Source: Marinobacterium halophilum (GTDB lineage Bacteria > Pseudomonadota > Gammaproteobacteria > Pseudomonadales > Balneatricaceae). From it: a DNA stretch of 54,074 nt. The position numbers and the translations under genes are program-made. Under the pieces are notes generated by a model. It saw only the letters and a program-made list of their open reading frames with translations. It was not told the DNA's origin and did not search any database. Where the stretch lies: assembly GCF_003014615.1 (NCBI RefSeq), contig NZ_PYGI01000025.1:1-54074 (forward strand), given 5' to 3'. Each line of letters starts with the position of its first letter. Position 1 is the first letter of the stretch. Shown here one piece after another: positions 32,390 through 41,212 of the stretch.

Positions 32390-33727
32390 ATGTCGGTAAT
32401 GCCCCCCCCACCTCGAGTGGGTATAAAAAGCCACTTTATGCTGGCGCTTCTCGCCCTGGTTTATGTCTTTTCATATATAGACCGACACGCCATTGCAATC
32501 GTGCTGGAACCGATAAAACAAGAGTTTGGTGCGTCTGATACTCTCATGGGGCTGCTTACAGGCCTTGCATTTGCAGTTTTGTATGGTGTTCTGGGTATAC
32601 CACTTGGCCGGATGGTTGATCGCGGCGCTGACCGGCGCGTGATGATTTCGATCTGCTGCGGCCTATGGAGCGTAGCAACCATGGCTTGCGGCATGGCAAC
32701 CAGCTTCTGGCAGTTGATCATCGCGCGCATGACTGTTGCGGTTGGTGAAGCTGGCGGCATGGCACCTTCCGTCTCCATGGTGGCAGACCTCTATCCCAAA
32801 TCACGCAGATCACTGGCCATGAGCATTTTCATGCTTGGGCCACACATTGGTATTCTTGTTGCGATGGTTGCCGGCGGCTACATTGCACAGACATATGGAT
32901 GGAGAACAACCTTTATCGTCTTCGGTCTGCCGGGGATTTTCATCGCCGCTACACTCTGGTTTTTCACCAAAGACCCGGGGAGAGGCGTATTTGATAGTAC
33001 TGAAGAGCGACGCCAGGCACAGCTTGCCAAAGACGTCAGCCTCATGTCACAGATCAAAATCATTTTCAAAGTGCGCGCCTTCGTACTTCTCTGCTTTGCT
33101 TGCGGCACAACGGGCATGGTTGGATATGGTTACGGGATCTGGGCACCTACTTTCCTGCTGCGCACGTATGAAATGCCTCTGGCACAAGCGGGGCTACTCT
33201 TTGGTATTGCCAGCGGTATTTCGGCCGCTGTCGGTGCCATTTTCAGTGGCTGGTTTTGTGATCGCATGATTCGCCGCAGCACTTCATGGCAATTGGGTCT
33301 GCCTCTTATCGGTATCATGGCCAGCTTACCGATGGGCATCGGATTCCTGCTATGGCCACAGTCATCGTCATTCAGCATCGGTAATCTAGAGGTTCCTTAC
33401 GCAATGCTCTTCTGCGCCGGGTTCAGCTTCTTTCAAGGCTGGTGGCCATCTCTCACATTTACAGCTGTAAGCCATCTGCTAACCAGCTCCCAACGCGCAC
33501 TAGGCGCTGCATTCCTCAACTTGTTCATGACGTTGATCGGTGCCGGCTTTGGCCCCTTCCTTTCCGGCCTGCTGAGTGACGCATATACAAGCACTATGGG
33601 TGCTGACGGGCTGCGCTGGGCCTTGGTTACTATTCTCAGCTTATTGCTTATCACTTCGTTACTGTATCTATTGGCAATCAAACCCTACAACAAGCGCCTG
33701 GAACAGTTGGATGCCAGCCTTGCCTGA
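32390..33727 (+). CDS. MFS transporter (spinster-like)
   Basis: A 445-residue integral membrane protein with about 12 hydrophobic helices. It opens with HFMLALLALVYVFSYIDRHAIAIVLEPIKQEFGASDTLMGLLTGLAF, the pattern of spinster-type major facilitators. The MFS loop 2-3 signature is seen as GRMVDRGADRR. It would move an organic acid or lipid-like compound across the inner membrane. It is preceded by the perfect operator palindrome and followed by an intrinsic terminator. It is clearly related to the MFS protein at 37143-38456 (shared NTFIGRQ/SYIDRH, IKxEFxASDTxMGLxxGLAF, ADLYPxxRR), so the two flank the DUF1329/DUF1302 pair as paralogues. The predicted ATG follows a weak AACGGAG. Confidence 0.9.
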   Translation: MSVMPPPPRVGIKSHFMLALLALVYVFSYIDRHAIAIVLEPIKQEFGASDTLMGLLTGLAFAVLYGVLGIPLGRMVDRGADRRVMISICCGLWSVATMACGMATSFWQLIIARMTVAVGEAGGMAPSVSMVADLYPKSRRSLAMSIFMLGPHIGILVAMVAGGYIAQTYGWRTTFIVFGLPGIFIAATLWFFTKDPGRGVFDSTEERRQAQLAKDVSLMSQIKIIFKVRAFVLLCFACGTTGMVGYGYGIWAPTFLLRTYEMPLAQAGLLFGIASGISAAVGAIFSGWFCDRMIRRSTSWQLGLPLIGIMASLPMGIGFLLWPQSSSFSIGNLEVPYAMLFCAGFSFFQGWWPSLTFTAVSHLLTSSQRALGAAFLNLFMTLIGAGFGPFLSGLLSDAYTSTMGADGLRWALVTILSLLLITSLLYLLAIKPYNKRLEQLDASLA

Positions 33728-33831
33728 TCAAACTGCTTCACAAGACACTTGTATGCCGGATACACAAGGACACCTGCGTAGGCGAAAGTATCAAACCTGC
33801 CAGCAAAAATTTTTCCATAGCTCCTGATATA

Positions 33832-33864
33832 AACGGCCCAAGCGAAAGCTTCGGGCCGTTTTTT
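33832..33864 (+). terminator. Intrinsic terminator after the first MFS gene
   Basis: An AACGGCCC...GGGCCGTT stem with an inner AAGC/GCTT helix and GAAA loop is followed by six T residues. It is a classic rho-independent terminator about 105 bp after the MFS stop. Confidence 0.85.
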
Positions 33865-33890
33865 AATATCAATCAAATGGTTACATGTCA

Positions 33891-33937
33891 TAGTCCGTAT
33901 GAGGGTTTCGCAAAAATTAGTCCATTTAGGGGTTTCG
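33891..33937 (+). repeat. Two 20-bp direct repeats ahead of the DUF1329 gene
   Basis: TAGTCCGTATGAGGGTTTCG (33891-33910) and TAGTCCATTTAGGGGTTTCG (33918-33937) match at 16 of 20 positions and start 27 bp apart. They lie 100-150 bp upstream of the DUF1329 start codon, just before TATAAA (33954-33959). TAGTC followed by a GG-containing right half resembles the left arm of the cluster operator, so these may be weaker sites for the same or a related regulator. No gene is seen in 33728-34038. Confidence 0.5.
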
Positions 33938-34038
33938 AAGGCTGTGCTGATATAAAACAATGCCCATACAACAAAAATAAAACCAACTACCCCTTGGTTA
34001 ATTATGACAATGATTTTCCATGGGTATACGGAGGCAAC

Positions 34039-35430
34039 ATGAGAAAGCAACAACTCTGGAAGCCCATCGCAGCTTCAGTCGCACTCACTCTATCAGCAAC
34101 CGCTTACGCAAAGGTCTCTCCTGAAGAAGCTGCCAAACTGGGCAACGAGTTAACCTGCATGGGAGGCGTTGCAGCTGCTAACGAGGCAGGGACCATACCT
34201 CCCTTTTCAGGAAAATGGCTAGGCACACCACCGAACATTGAATACACCCCCAATGTTGGACAACATCCGGTTAACCCATATTCAGACGACAAACCGCTAT
34301 TTCAAATCAATGGGAAAAACTGGGAAGAATATAAAGACAACCTGACCGAAGGTCAGATTTCTTTGCTCAAGCGCTTTCCTGACACTTACCGAATTCCGGT
34401 TTATGAAGGTCGCCGTGACTTTAGATATCCGGATGAGATATGTGAACTGGCCAAAAAGAATGCACTAGAAGCTGAATCGATTGATGGCGGCATGGGCTTC
34501 AAGGGGTATATGGGACCAATACCATTCCCTATTCCAAATGGGGAATACAAGGCCATGCAAGTTCTGGCCAACCATAACTATCCCTATCGCGCCTTTACCG
34601 AAGTCATGGAAGTCCGTGATCTGGCTGATGTTAACTCAAGCGGAAACATTACCTGGGGCCAAACACAAAACAATACACTTAACGTGATTACATTACCTGA
34701 TCAGATCGGGAAACCGGTTGGCGATATTATGGCGTACAGCTTCACCGGCACGCTGCTACCAACACGAGATAAAGGCAAACGTAGCCTTTCGGTTGAGCCC
34801 ATGAATTTTACCAAGGGCCAGCGCTTGGCCTGGGCATATAACCCTGGCACGCGTCGCGTTCGCCAGCTGCCTGAATTTGGTTTCGATACGCCTGCAGCCG
34901 GGACATCCGGTAAAATCACGATTGACCAAGACCGGTTAATGAATGGATCCCCTGAGCGTTATAACTGGGAAGTACAGGGTAAGCGCGAAATTTATATCCC
35001 TGCCAATGCCTACAGCCTGCACGAAGAAGCTGTCTCTTATGATGAACTTCTGACGGCAAACCATCCCAACCCTGATCTGATGCGCTATGAACTGCGCCGC
35101 GTATGGGTGTTGGAAGGTACGCTGAAAGAAACGCATCGACACAAATACGGCAAGCGCGTGATGTTCCTCGACGAGGATACCTGGCACAGCGTAATGAGTG
35201 ATTACTACGACACCCGTGGCGAGCTGATGATGCACGCCCTGCTGAACTACTACTATGCCTTCGATATGAAAGCATGGCATGCGGGAACAAGCTTCTATCA
35301 CGATCTGAATACCGGTGGTTATGTGGCCTACAACCTGTTCCAGGATCTGGAAAAGGGACCGATTTTGAACGCCGGTGGTTTGAAACCTGAAATGTATACG
35401 CCTGCTGCCCTGCGTCGCCGCGCCCACTAA
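34039..35430 (+). CDS. DUF1329 family exported protein
   Basis: A 463-residue protein with a Sec signal peptide (MRKQQLWKPIAASVALTLSATAYA, cleavage expected after AYA). DUF1329 proteins occur next to DUF1302 outer-membrane proteins in clusters for degradation of hydrophobic compounds. They have a LolA/LolB-like character and probably work in uptake or transfer across the periplasm, but no biochemical role is established to my knowledge. ATG 34039 has GGAGG 5 nt upstream; the frame is open for another 54 codons without coding character. It is followed after 19 bp by the DUF1302 gene, so they form one operon ending at the terminator 37014-37039. Confidence 0.88.
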   Translation: MRKQQLWKPIAASVALTLSATAYAKVSPEEAAKLGNELTCMGGVAAANEAGTIPPFSGKWLGTPPNIEYTPNVGQHPVNPYSDDKPLFQINGKNWEEYKDNLTEGQISLLKRFPDTYRIPVYEGRRDFRYPDEICELAKKNALEAESIDGGMGFKGYMGPIPFPIPNGEYKAMQVLANHNYPYRAFTEVMEVRDLADVNSSGNITWGQTQNNTLNVITLPDQIGKPVGDIMAYSFTGTLLPTRDKGKRSLSVEPMNFTKGQRLAWAYNPGTRRVRQLPEFGFDTPAAGTSGKITIDQDRLMNGSPERYNWEVQGKREIYIPANAYSLHEEAVSYDELLTANHPNPDLMRYELRRVWVLEGTLKETHRHKYGKRVMFLDEDTWHSVMSDYYDTRGELMMHALLNYYYAFDMKAWHAGTSFYHDLNTGGYVAYNLFQDLEKGPILNAGGLKPEMYTPAALRRRAH

Positions 35431-35449
35431 TCTCGTCAGGAATAATGTC

Positions 35450-36967
35450 ATGACTGTATTCAAACCCAACTTATTAGCCTTCGCAGTATTGACCGCTGGC
35501 ATCACCACTCAGGCTCAGGCCGGTCAAAGCATCGACATGGGCGACGGCCTAACCCTGGACTGGAAAGGCACTGTCAGCTACGGTGCCGGCGTCCGCCTTG
35601 AAGATCAGGATGAAGTTCTGGCTGCCAAAAGCAGCGGCGACCGCAACTTTGATCAGGGCGATATGATTAACAACCGCCTGTCGCTGTTGATGGAAGGCCG
35701 TCTACACAAGGGCAATAGCGGCCTGGTAATGTCCGCCAGCACCTTCTATGACGACGTGTACCAGGACGACAAGTTCACTGATGATGCCGAGAAGTACCAT
35801 GGTGGATACACTCGCCTGCTGGACCTCTACGGCTATACCAGCCTGGAGCTTGGCAATGGCAGCTATCTGGACCTGCGTGCCGGTAAGCATGTCGTCGCAT
35901 GGGGTGAAGCGCTGTTCCTCCCCAGCATGTCATTGGCACAGGGCCCGTCTGATGGCACCAAGGCCGGCATTCCCGGCGTAGAGGTAAAGGATATCCTGCT
36001 GCCGGAAGATCAGGTTTCCATGCAGCTGGAAGTAAACCCTAACTGGTCAATTCTGGCCCATGCCCAGTACAACTGGCATGAAGTTCAGGTACCTGAACCG
36101 GGCAGTTTCCTTGCAACCGGTGAAGCAACCGGTGAAGGCGCTACCTGCCTTGCATTGGCACCAGGCTCCAACTGCTCATATGCACGAGGCGATGATATTG
36201 AGCCAGGCAAAACCGGTCAGTGGGGTATAGGTACGCGCTTCAGAACCAGCCTTGAGACCGAATGGGGCCTCTACTACCTCAAGTACCACGATCGCATCCC
36301 GTTGCCTGAATTCTCAATAACAGGCTTTGGCGCCAATGGCGCAACAGGTAGCTACAATATCCGTTATTTCGATGACGTTGAGCTTTACGGTGCAACCTTT
36401 ACAACCACAGCAGGAATGGCATCCATCGCAGGTGAAATGACCTACAAAAAAGGAGCCCCTTCCCTCTTGGCCAACGGGATGCCAACACGCTCGGATATCC
36501 TGCAAACCAACCTGAATACAATTGTTAACTTTGGTCGCTCCAGCCTTGCCGATACTGTCACTCTTGTAGCAGAGCTATCCTATGTTGATATTCTGGATGT
36601 GGAATCACGCGGAATAAACATATTTGGTTCAATGGATCAGGTCACTGACGATTTGATGTGGACCGGTCACGGCCTGGCCTTTTCAAGCAGCTTCACGCTC
36701 AGCTATCCCGGCGCTACCGAAAACTGGGATCTGAGCATCCCACTGGCATATTCGCATCAGATCAGTGGGCGCACCATTACCGGTGGTGTTGGCGGCGAGG
36801 GTGATCATCGTTTCAGCGTAGGTGCCAACTTCACCCACCGCACCGGTGTGCAGGTAGGCGTAAACTACCTGACCTACATGGGTGACCCGGATGTCGATGA
36901 GGCCTATAAGCAGCGCACACTCTCTGACCGCGACAACCTGTCCCTGTCTGTGAAGTACGCCTTCTAA
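35450..36967 (+). CDS. DUF1302 family outer-membrane protein
   Basis: A 505-residue protein with a signal peptide (MTVFKPNLLAFAVLTAGITTQAQA), then alternating amphipathic strands typical of an outer-membrane beta-barrel, ending with an aromatic residue (LSLSVKYAF, C-terminal Phe), the usual insertion signal for barrel proteins. The DUF1302 family is generally paired with DUF1329 and is thought to be a channel for hydrophobic substrates. The partner gene lies directly upstream. Uptake of the cluster's substrate is the natural inference. Confidence 0.88.
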   Translation: MTVFKPNLLAFAVLTAGITTQAQAGQSIDMGDGLTLDWKGTVSYGAGVRLEDQDEVLAAKSSGDRNFDQGDMINNRLSLLMEGRLHKGNSGLVMSASTFYDDVYQDDKFTDDAEKYHGGYTRLLDLYGYTSLELGNGSYLDLRAGKHVVAWGEALFLPSMSLAQGPSDGTKAGIPGVEVKDILLPEDQVSMQLEVNPNWSILAHAQYNWHEVQVPEPGSFLATGEATGEGATCLALAPGSNCSYARGDDIEPGKTGQWGIGTRFRTSLETEWGLYYLKYHDRIPLPEFSITGFGANGATGSYNIRYFDDVELYGATFTTTAGMASIAGEMTYKKGAPSLLANGMPTRSDILQTNLNTIVNFGRSSLADTVTLVAELSYVDILDVESRGINIFGSMDQVTDDLMWTGHGLAFSSSFTLSYPGATENWDLSIPLAYSHQISGRTITGGVGGEGDHRFSVGANFTHRTGVQVGVNYLTYMGDPDVDEAYKQRTLSDRDNLSLSVKYAF

Positions 36968-37013
36968 CCCCGGACGGCGTACAGCGATCGATAGCATTTC
37001 CCTGCTTCATTTT

Positions 37014-37039
37014 CCGGCCTCTTTGAGGCCGGTTTTTTT
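37014..37039 (+). terminator. Intrinsic terminator after the DUF1329-DUF1302 operon
   Basis: A perfect 8-bp stem (CCGGCCTC / GAGGCCGG) with a TTT loop and seven T residues lies 47 bp after the DUF1302 stop codon. Confidence 0.9.
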
Positions 37040-37142
37040 AGATCAGTCGCTGGTTACCTGAACGCACAGGCCTGTGGGCCGGACAAGGAAAGGGAACCTG
37101 TTAACGACTTCGCCGCTTTTATAATGATCAAGGAGATCTAAC

Positions 37143-38456
37143 GTGGTGACATCCAGCCTAACCAATGTTGCACCCCCCTGGCGACGCCACGGCCTGCTAC
37201 TCCTGCTAACGCTGTTATATACGAATACCTTCATCGGCCGTCAAATCATGGCAGTGATGATCGAGCCCATAAAATATGAATTTAATGCCAGCGACACCGC
37301 CATGGGGCTGGTATCCGGGTTGGCTTTCGCAGCAGTATTTGCGCTCTTTGGCTTGGGCGCAGGACGTATGGCTGACCGACTTCCACGCACAAGAATATTA
37401 GCCGCCTGTGTCTTGCTATGGAGTGCGACAACTGTTCTATGCGGCTTTACCACTGGCTTCATCGTTCTGGTTATGGCCCGCATGTTGGTGGCTATCGGCG
37501 AATCCGCCGTCACCCCATGCTCCATTTCAATGATTGCCGACCTGTATCCAGTGAACCGGCGTGCCTTTGCCATAAGCTGCTATAGCACCGCTCCCACACT
37601 CGCAGCCATCATTGCCATGAGTGTAGGTGCCTGGCTGGTGGAACACTATGGCTGGCGTACCGGCTTTATTGCTGTGGGTATTCCGGCAAGCATCATAGCC
37701 ATTATGATGTTCCTGATGCGTGAGCCTGCTCGCGGGACTTGGGATCATCCCCCTGCGGAACCCCGTGCGCCGCTGTCCTTGCTGGCAACTTTACAATCGC
37801 TGTGGGCCATTAAACCCTATCGTTATTTGATCCTGGCTGCTGCCGTCAGTACGCTGGGCACCAATGCCTTTGCAATGTGGAACGCCACTTTTCTTGTACG
37901 CTCGCATCACCTGGAGCTTCAGCAGGCTGGCATTCTGGCCGGTGTTGTCGGCGGTGGTTCTGCAGCACTCGGAATGCTGTTCAGTGGCTGGTTTACTGAC
38001 CGCCTGATCAGTGCCCACCCACGCTGGCAATTACTGATACCACAGTGGGGGCACCTCATTGGCATTGCCACAATGGCGACTTACCTGCTCTGGCCAACCG
38101 AAAACTCCTGGATCCTGTTTGGACAGCGAATCCCTACTGCCATGATCTGGTGTGCCCTGAACGGTTTTTTTGCCGTCTGGTGGGTCGGTCCCTGCTTCAG
38201 CATGATCACTCGCCTGGTCTCGCCGGATAGTCGTGCCGTGGCCATGGCATGCCAGACTGTTCTGGTGACCCTGCTTGGTGCTGGTGTCGGCCCCCTTGCC
38301 GTTGGCGCACTGAGTGATCTATTTATACCCACCTTGCTCGATGAATCACTACGGTACTCCCTGCTACTGGGCTGTGTAAGCACCGCCATCGCCATGGTTT
38401 TGCTCAATAATGTTGCTCGTCTACAGCGGCAGGCCGTTGCAAAGGGACCGATTTAA
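37143..38456 (+). CDS. MFS transporter, paralogue of the one at 32.4 kb
   Basis: A 437-residue major facilitator with about 12 membrane helices (LLLLLTLLYTNTFIGRQIMAVMIEPIKYEFNASDTAMGLVSGLAFAAVFALFGLGAGRMADRLPRTR and onward) and a GRMADR-type loop motif. The initiator is GTG 37143, 7 nt after AAGGAG; a second in-frame GTG follows directly. Its likely role is transport of the cluster's substrate, a metabolite or a breakdown product across the inner membrane. It is the last gene of the accessory catabolic region: 7 bp after its stop begins a partial copy of the tRNA-fMet terminator. Confidence 0.9.
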   Translation: MVTSSLTNVAPPWRRHGLLLLLTLLYTNTFIGRQIMAVMIEPIKYEFNASDTAMGLVSGLAFAAVFALFGLGAGRMADRLPRTRILAACVLLWSATTVLCGFTTGFIVLVMARMLVAIGESAVTPCSISMIADLYPVNRRAFAISCYSTAPTLAAIIAMSVGAWLVEHYGWRTGFIAVGIPASIIAIMMFLMREPARGTWDHPPAEPRAPLSLLATLQSLWAIKPYRYLILAAAVSTLGTNAFAMWNATFLVRSHHLELQQAGILAGVVGGGSAALGMLFSGWFTDRLISAHPRWQLLIPQWGHLIGIATMATYLLWPTENSWILFGQRIPTAMIWCALNGFFAVWWVGPCFSMITRLVSPDSRAVAMACQTVLVTLLGAGVGPLAVGALSDLFIPTLLDESLRYSLLLGCVSTAIAMVLLNNVARLQRQAVAKGPI

Positions 38457-38463
38457 CGAACAT

Positions 38464-38489
38464 CGGTTACCGAAGGGTGCCGGCTTTTT
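38464..38489 (+). repeat. Partial second copy of the tRNA-fMet terminator
   Basis: A 26-nt stretch is identical except for one base to 38699-38724 downstream of tRNA-fMet, with weaker similarity for about 20 nt more. The left part of the terminator stem (AAAGC) is missing here, so the hairpin is shorter, but with its T5 run it may still end transcription of the MFS gene. The pair of copies brackets the tRNA gene and its promoter. Confidence 0.6.
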
Positions 38490-38564
38490 AATGCCTGATA
38501 TCTGGGTGTTGAACCTGCCTGCCAGACATATATCGTGTATTTTCAATATCCAAACAATATGTGC

Positions 38565-38593
38565 TTGACTCACACATTATAAATCATTAATAT
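38565..38593 (+). promoter_or_regulatory. Sigma-70 promoter of tRNA-fMet
   Basis: TTGACT (38565-38570), a 17-bp spacer and TAATAT (38588-38593), placing the start of transcription a few bases before the tRNA at 38608. Confidence 0.8.
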
Positions 38594-38607
38594 GTGCACC
38601 AAGTTGA

Positions 38608-38684
<77 letters not shown>

Positions 38685-38693
38685 AATTTAGAG

Positions 38694-38724
38694 AAAGCCG
38701 GTTACCGAAAGGTGCCGGCTTTTT
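38694..38724 (+). terminator. Intrinsic terminator of tRNA-fMet
   Basis: AAAGCCGG...CCGGCTTT stem with an inner ACC-GAAA-GGT hairpin and a T run directly after the tRNA gene. A partial copy is found at 38464-38489. Confidence 0.85.
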
Positions 38725-38773
38725 CGCGTCTGGTGTCTGGAATACGGCACGCTGAATCAGCATGGATCGGCCC

Positions 38774-40825
38774 TCACATGGGGCCGTCCAGCAGCACGAC
38801 AAAATCCATAACAGGCATGGGTCTGTGATACAGAAAACCCTGACCACATGAACAGCCAATATGCTGCAGTAGTTCCGCCTGCTCTAATGTTTCGATACCT
38901 TCCGCCACTACCGCAAAACCAAGATCATCCAACAACTGCATGACACCTCGCAGCAAAGTTGTCGCACGCGGGTCATCGCAAATGTCCGCCACAAAGCTGC
39001 GATCAATCTTGACGATATCCAAGGGTAATCGGCGCAGATAGGTCAGGCTGGAATAACCGGTACCGAAATCATCCAGCGCCAGTGGAAAGCCTGCCAGCTT
39101 AAGCTGCCCAAGCTGACCCATAACGGTATCGGCAAGGTTAATAAATGCTGTTTCCGTAATTTCCAGCTCCAGCATGGAAGGCTGTAGGCCATAACGCTGC
39201 ACGGTAGCCACACACCAATCAACCAGGTCCGGTTCCTGCAACTGACGCGCAGACAGGTTGATACTGATAGACGGCAATACACGGCCTTGCTGCAGCCATT
39301 CATTCAGCATCCGACACGTCCGGTCGAACACCCACCGGTCCAGCGCAATAATCAACCGGCTCTCTTCCGCTAACGGAATGAACTCCGCCGGTGAGATCAT
39401 GCCCTTGTCGGGGTGATGCCAGCGCAACAGGACTTCAGCTCCCAGCAGGTGTCGGCTGCTCAGGCTCACCTTGGGCTGCAGATACAGCTCCAACCCGAGC
39501 TCCGCATCCGGCTGAACCGCCAGCCGCAACTGCTGTTCCAACATCAGCCGCTGGCGCAGATCACTGCTGAGCGCCTGATTATAAAAATGATACCCATCAC
39601 GCCCGGCCTGCTTGGCTGCAATCATCGCGGTTTGAGCATTGGCCAACAGTGTGTCGCCATCTTCAGCATCCTTGGGACTCAAGGCGATGCCGACCGAGGG
39701 ACTGAGGTGGATCAATTCGCCATTAAGCTGCACTGGCACCTGCAACAGCCGGATACATTTATCGGCATAACGAGCCGCTTTGGCTGGATCAGTAGCATCA
39801 GTCATCAACGCCACCAACTCATCGCCTGCCAAGCGATAAAAGTGCAGATATTCTGCCAACTCCCGCTGCAGTTGACGCGCCTGCTGCTGAATCAGCTGGT
39901 CGCCCCCTTTCATGCCGAAGCGATCATTGATCGGAGACAACTGTCCAAGATCAATACAGAGCAACGCTAATGCGCTGCCCGATCCGCCCTCGCGCACCGG
40001 CTTGAGCTGATGAAGCAATGTCTGACTCAACTTGTAGCGATTCCCCAGCCCCGTCAGCGGGTCACTGAACGCCAACTGTTGAATCTCGGCCTCCTTGGCC
40101 CGCATTTCGGTCAGATCATGAAAAATGGACATGTAATGACTGGTCTCGCCACTGTCATTACGCAATGCACTGACCGACATCCACTGCAGATACAGCTCAC
40201 CGGACTTACGGCGATTCCATACCTCACCCTGCCAACGCCCCGCCTGACGCAAGGCCATGTTCATCACGTCATAGAAAGGTTGATCGTGATGACTCGAACG
40301 CAAGAATTTAGGCGTACTGCCCAATATTTCATCCGCCGTGTAACCGGTAATCTGGGTAAACGCCGTATTAACACGCTGAATACGCGCCTCAGCATCCGTT
40401 AACATAATGCCTTCAATAGTGCTGTCGAGGATACGATCTGCCATCGCTTCCTGCGCCTGCAGTGCGTGCCGCAAGCGCTGGTCCTGGCCAATGGCTGTCA
40501 GACCCCGAACCTCACCCTGATCATCAAGATGCGGCAGCAATCTAAGCCGAACAGGAATGCTCTGGCCGCTTGTATTCTGCAGTTTCAGCTGGCCACTCCA
40601 GTCACCCGACGCCAATACCTCCGGAAAAATGTCATCTGCCAGTGCCTGCCAGGTGGTCGCATCGTAGAATTGATGAACATACAAAGGGTGTGCCTGTAAA
40701 TCATGCTCAAGACCAACACCCAACAGCTCACGCCCCGCGCGGTTAATGAACTCAAAACGATAATCTTTACCGATGCTGGCAACAAAGTCACCGGCCAGAT
40801 CCAGATACTGCTTCTGTCGTTCCAT
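38774..40825 (-). CDS. PAS-PAS-GGDEF-EAL signalling protein
   Basis: A 683-residue cytoplasmic protein of cyclic-di-GMP metabolism. Two PAS domains (about 1-110 and 125-240, the second with TGYTADEILGSTPKFLRS) are followed by a GGDEF domain (FSDPLTGLGNRYKLSQ to about 410) and an EAL domain (about 430-683). The GGDEF motif is degenerate (RLAGDEL, near 330), so cyclase activity is doubtful. The EAL signature is EVLLRW (near 460), with DDFGTGYSSL and KIDRSFV intact, so phosphodiesterase activity is likely. It stands alone between tRNA-fMet and the porin gene. The ligand of the PAS domains is unknown. Confidence 0.92.
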   Translation of the reverse strand: MERQKQYLDLAGDFVASIGKDYRFEFINRAGRELLGVGLEHDLQAHPLYVHQFYDATTWQALADDIFPEVLASGDWSGQLKLQNTSGQSIPVRLRLLPHLDDQGEVRGLTAIGQDQRLRHALQAQEAMADRILDSTIEGIMLTDAEARIQRVNTAFTQITGYTADEILGSTPKFLRSSHHDQPFYDVMNMALRQAGRWQGEVWNRRKSGELYLQWMSVSALRNDSGETSHYMSIFHDLTEMRAKEAEIQQLAFSDPLTGLGNRYKLSQTLLHQLKPVREGGSGSALALLCIDLGQLSPINDRFGMKGGDQLIQQQARQLQRELAEYLHFYRLAGDELVALMTDATDPAKAARYADKCIRLLQVPVQLNGELIHLSPSVGIALSPKDAEDGDTLLANAQTAMIAAKQAGRDGYHFYNQALSSDLRQRLMLEQQLRLAVQPDAELGLELYLQPKVSLSSRHLLGAEVLLRWHHPDKGMISPAEFIPLAEESRLIIALDRWVFDRTCRMLNEWLQQGRVLPSISINLSARQLQEPDLVDWCVATVQRYGLQPSMLELEITETAFINLADTVMGQLGQLKLAGFPLALDDFGTGYSSLTYLRRLPLDIVKIDRSFVADICDDPRATTLLRGVMQLLDDLGFAVVAEGIETLEQAELLQHIGCSCGQGFLYHRPMPVMDFVVLLDGPM

Positions 40826-41129
40826 TTTTCGTCCACAGTGCCATCACTTCTCAGCACATTTGAGGGCTGCCGCCGTCCGCGTCCATGCCCGGGTTCCAGT
40901 AAAGTATTAACATCATATTGACCAATACTCTGTTTAACCACCAAAAAAATAGGTCTTTAACGTAAGACAACAAATTACGTGGATATGCAAAAAACTGTGT
41001 GTGATGACAAGATGAAAACACGAACATCGCCCTCATCTGGAGCCAAGTGCCTTCGAATAGTGCACACGCTCTACATAACACACCGCAAAAATATCTTAAC
41101 CCTCTGTATATAAAAGAGTTTATAAATCA

Positions 41130-41145
41130 TGGCACGACCCTCGCT
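41130..41145 (+). promoter_or_regulatory. Sigma-54-like promoter (-24/-12)
   Basis: TGGCACG-N4-TCGCT matches the consensus TGGCACG-N4-TTGCW in all but one position, with GG and GC exactly 12 bp apart. It lies 68 bp upstream of the TorF-like porin start. The rest of the 387-bp gap 40826-41212 is AT-rich and shows no gene; an enhancer site was not identified. Confidence 0.5.
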
Positions 41146-41212
41146 TTAGCAGGATAACAATTCGCATACCCATGCGGCTTGCTTTGCCTAAAGACTGAAG
41201 GGGATCACGATA

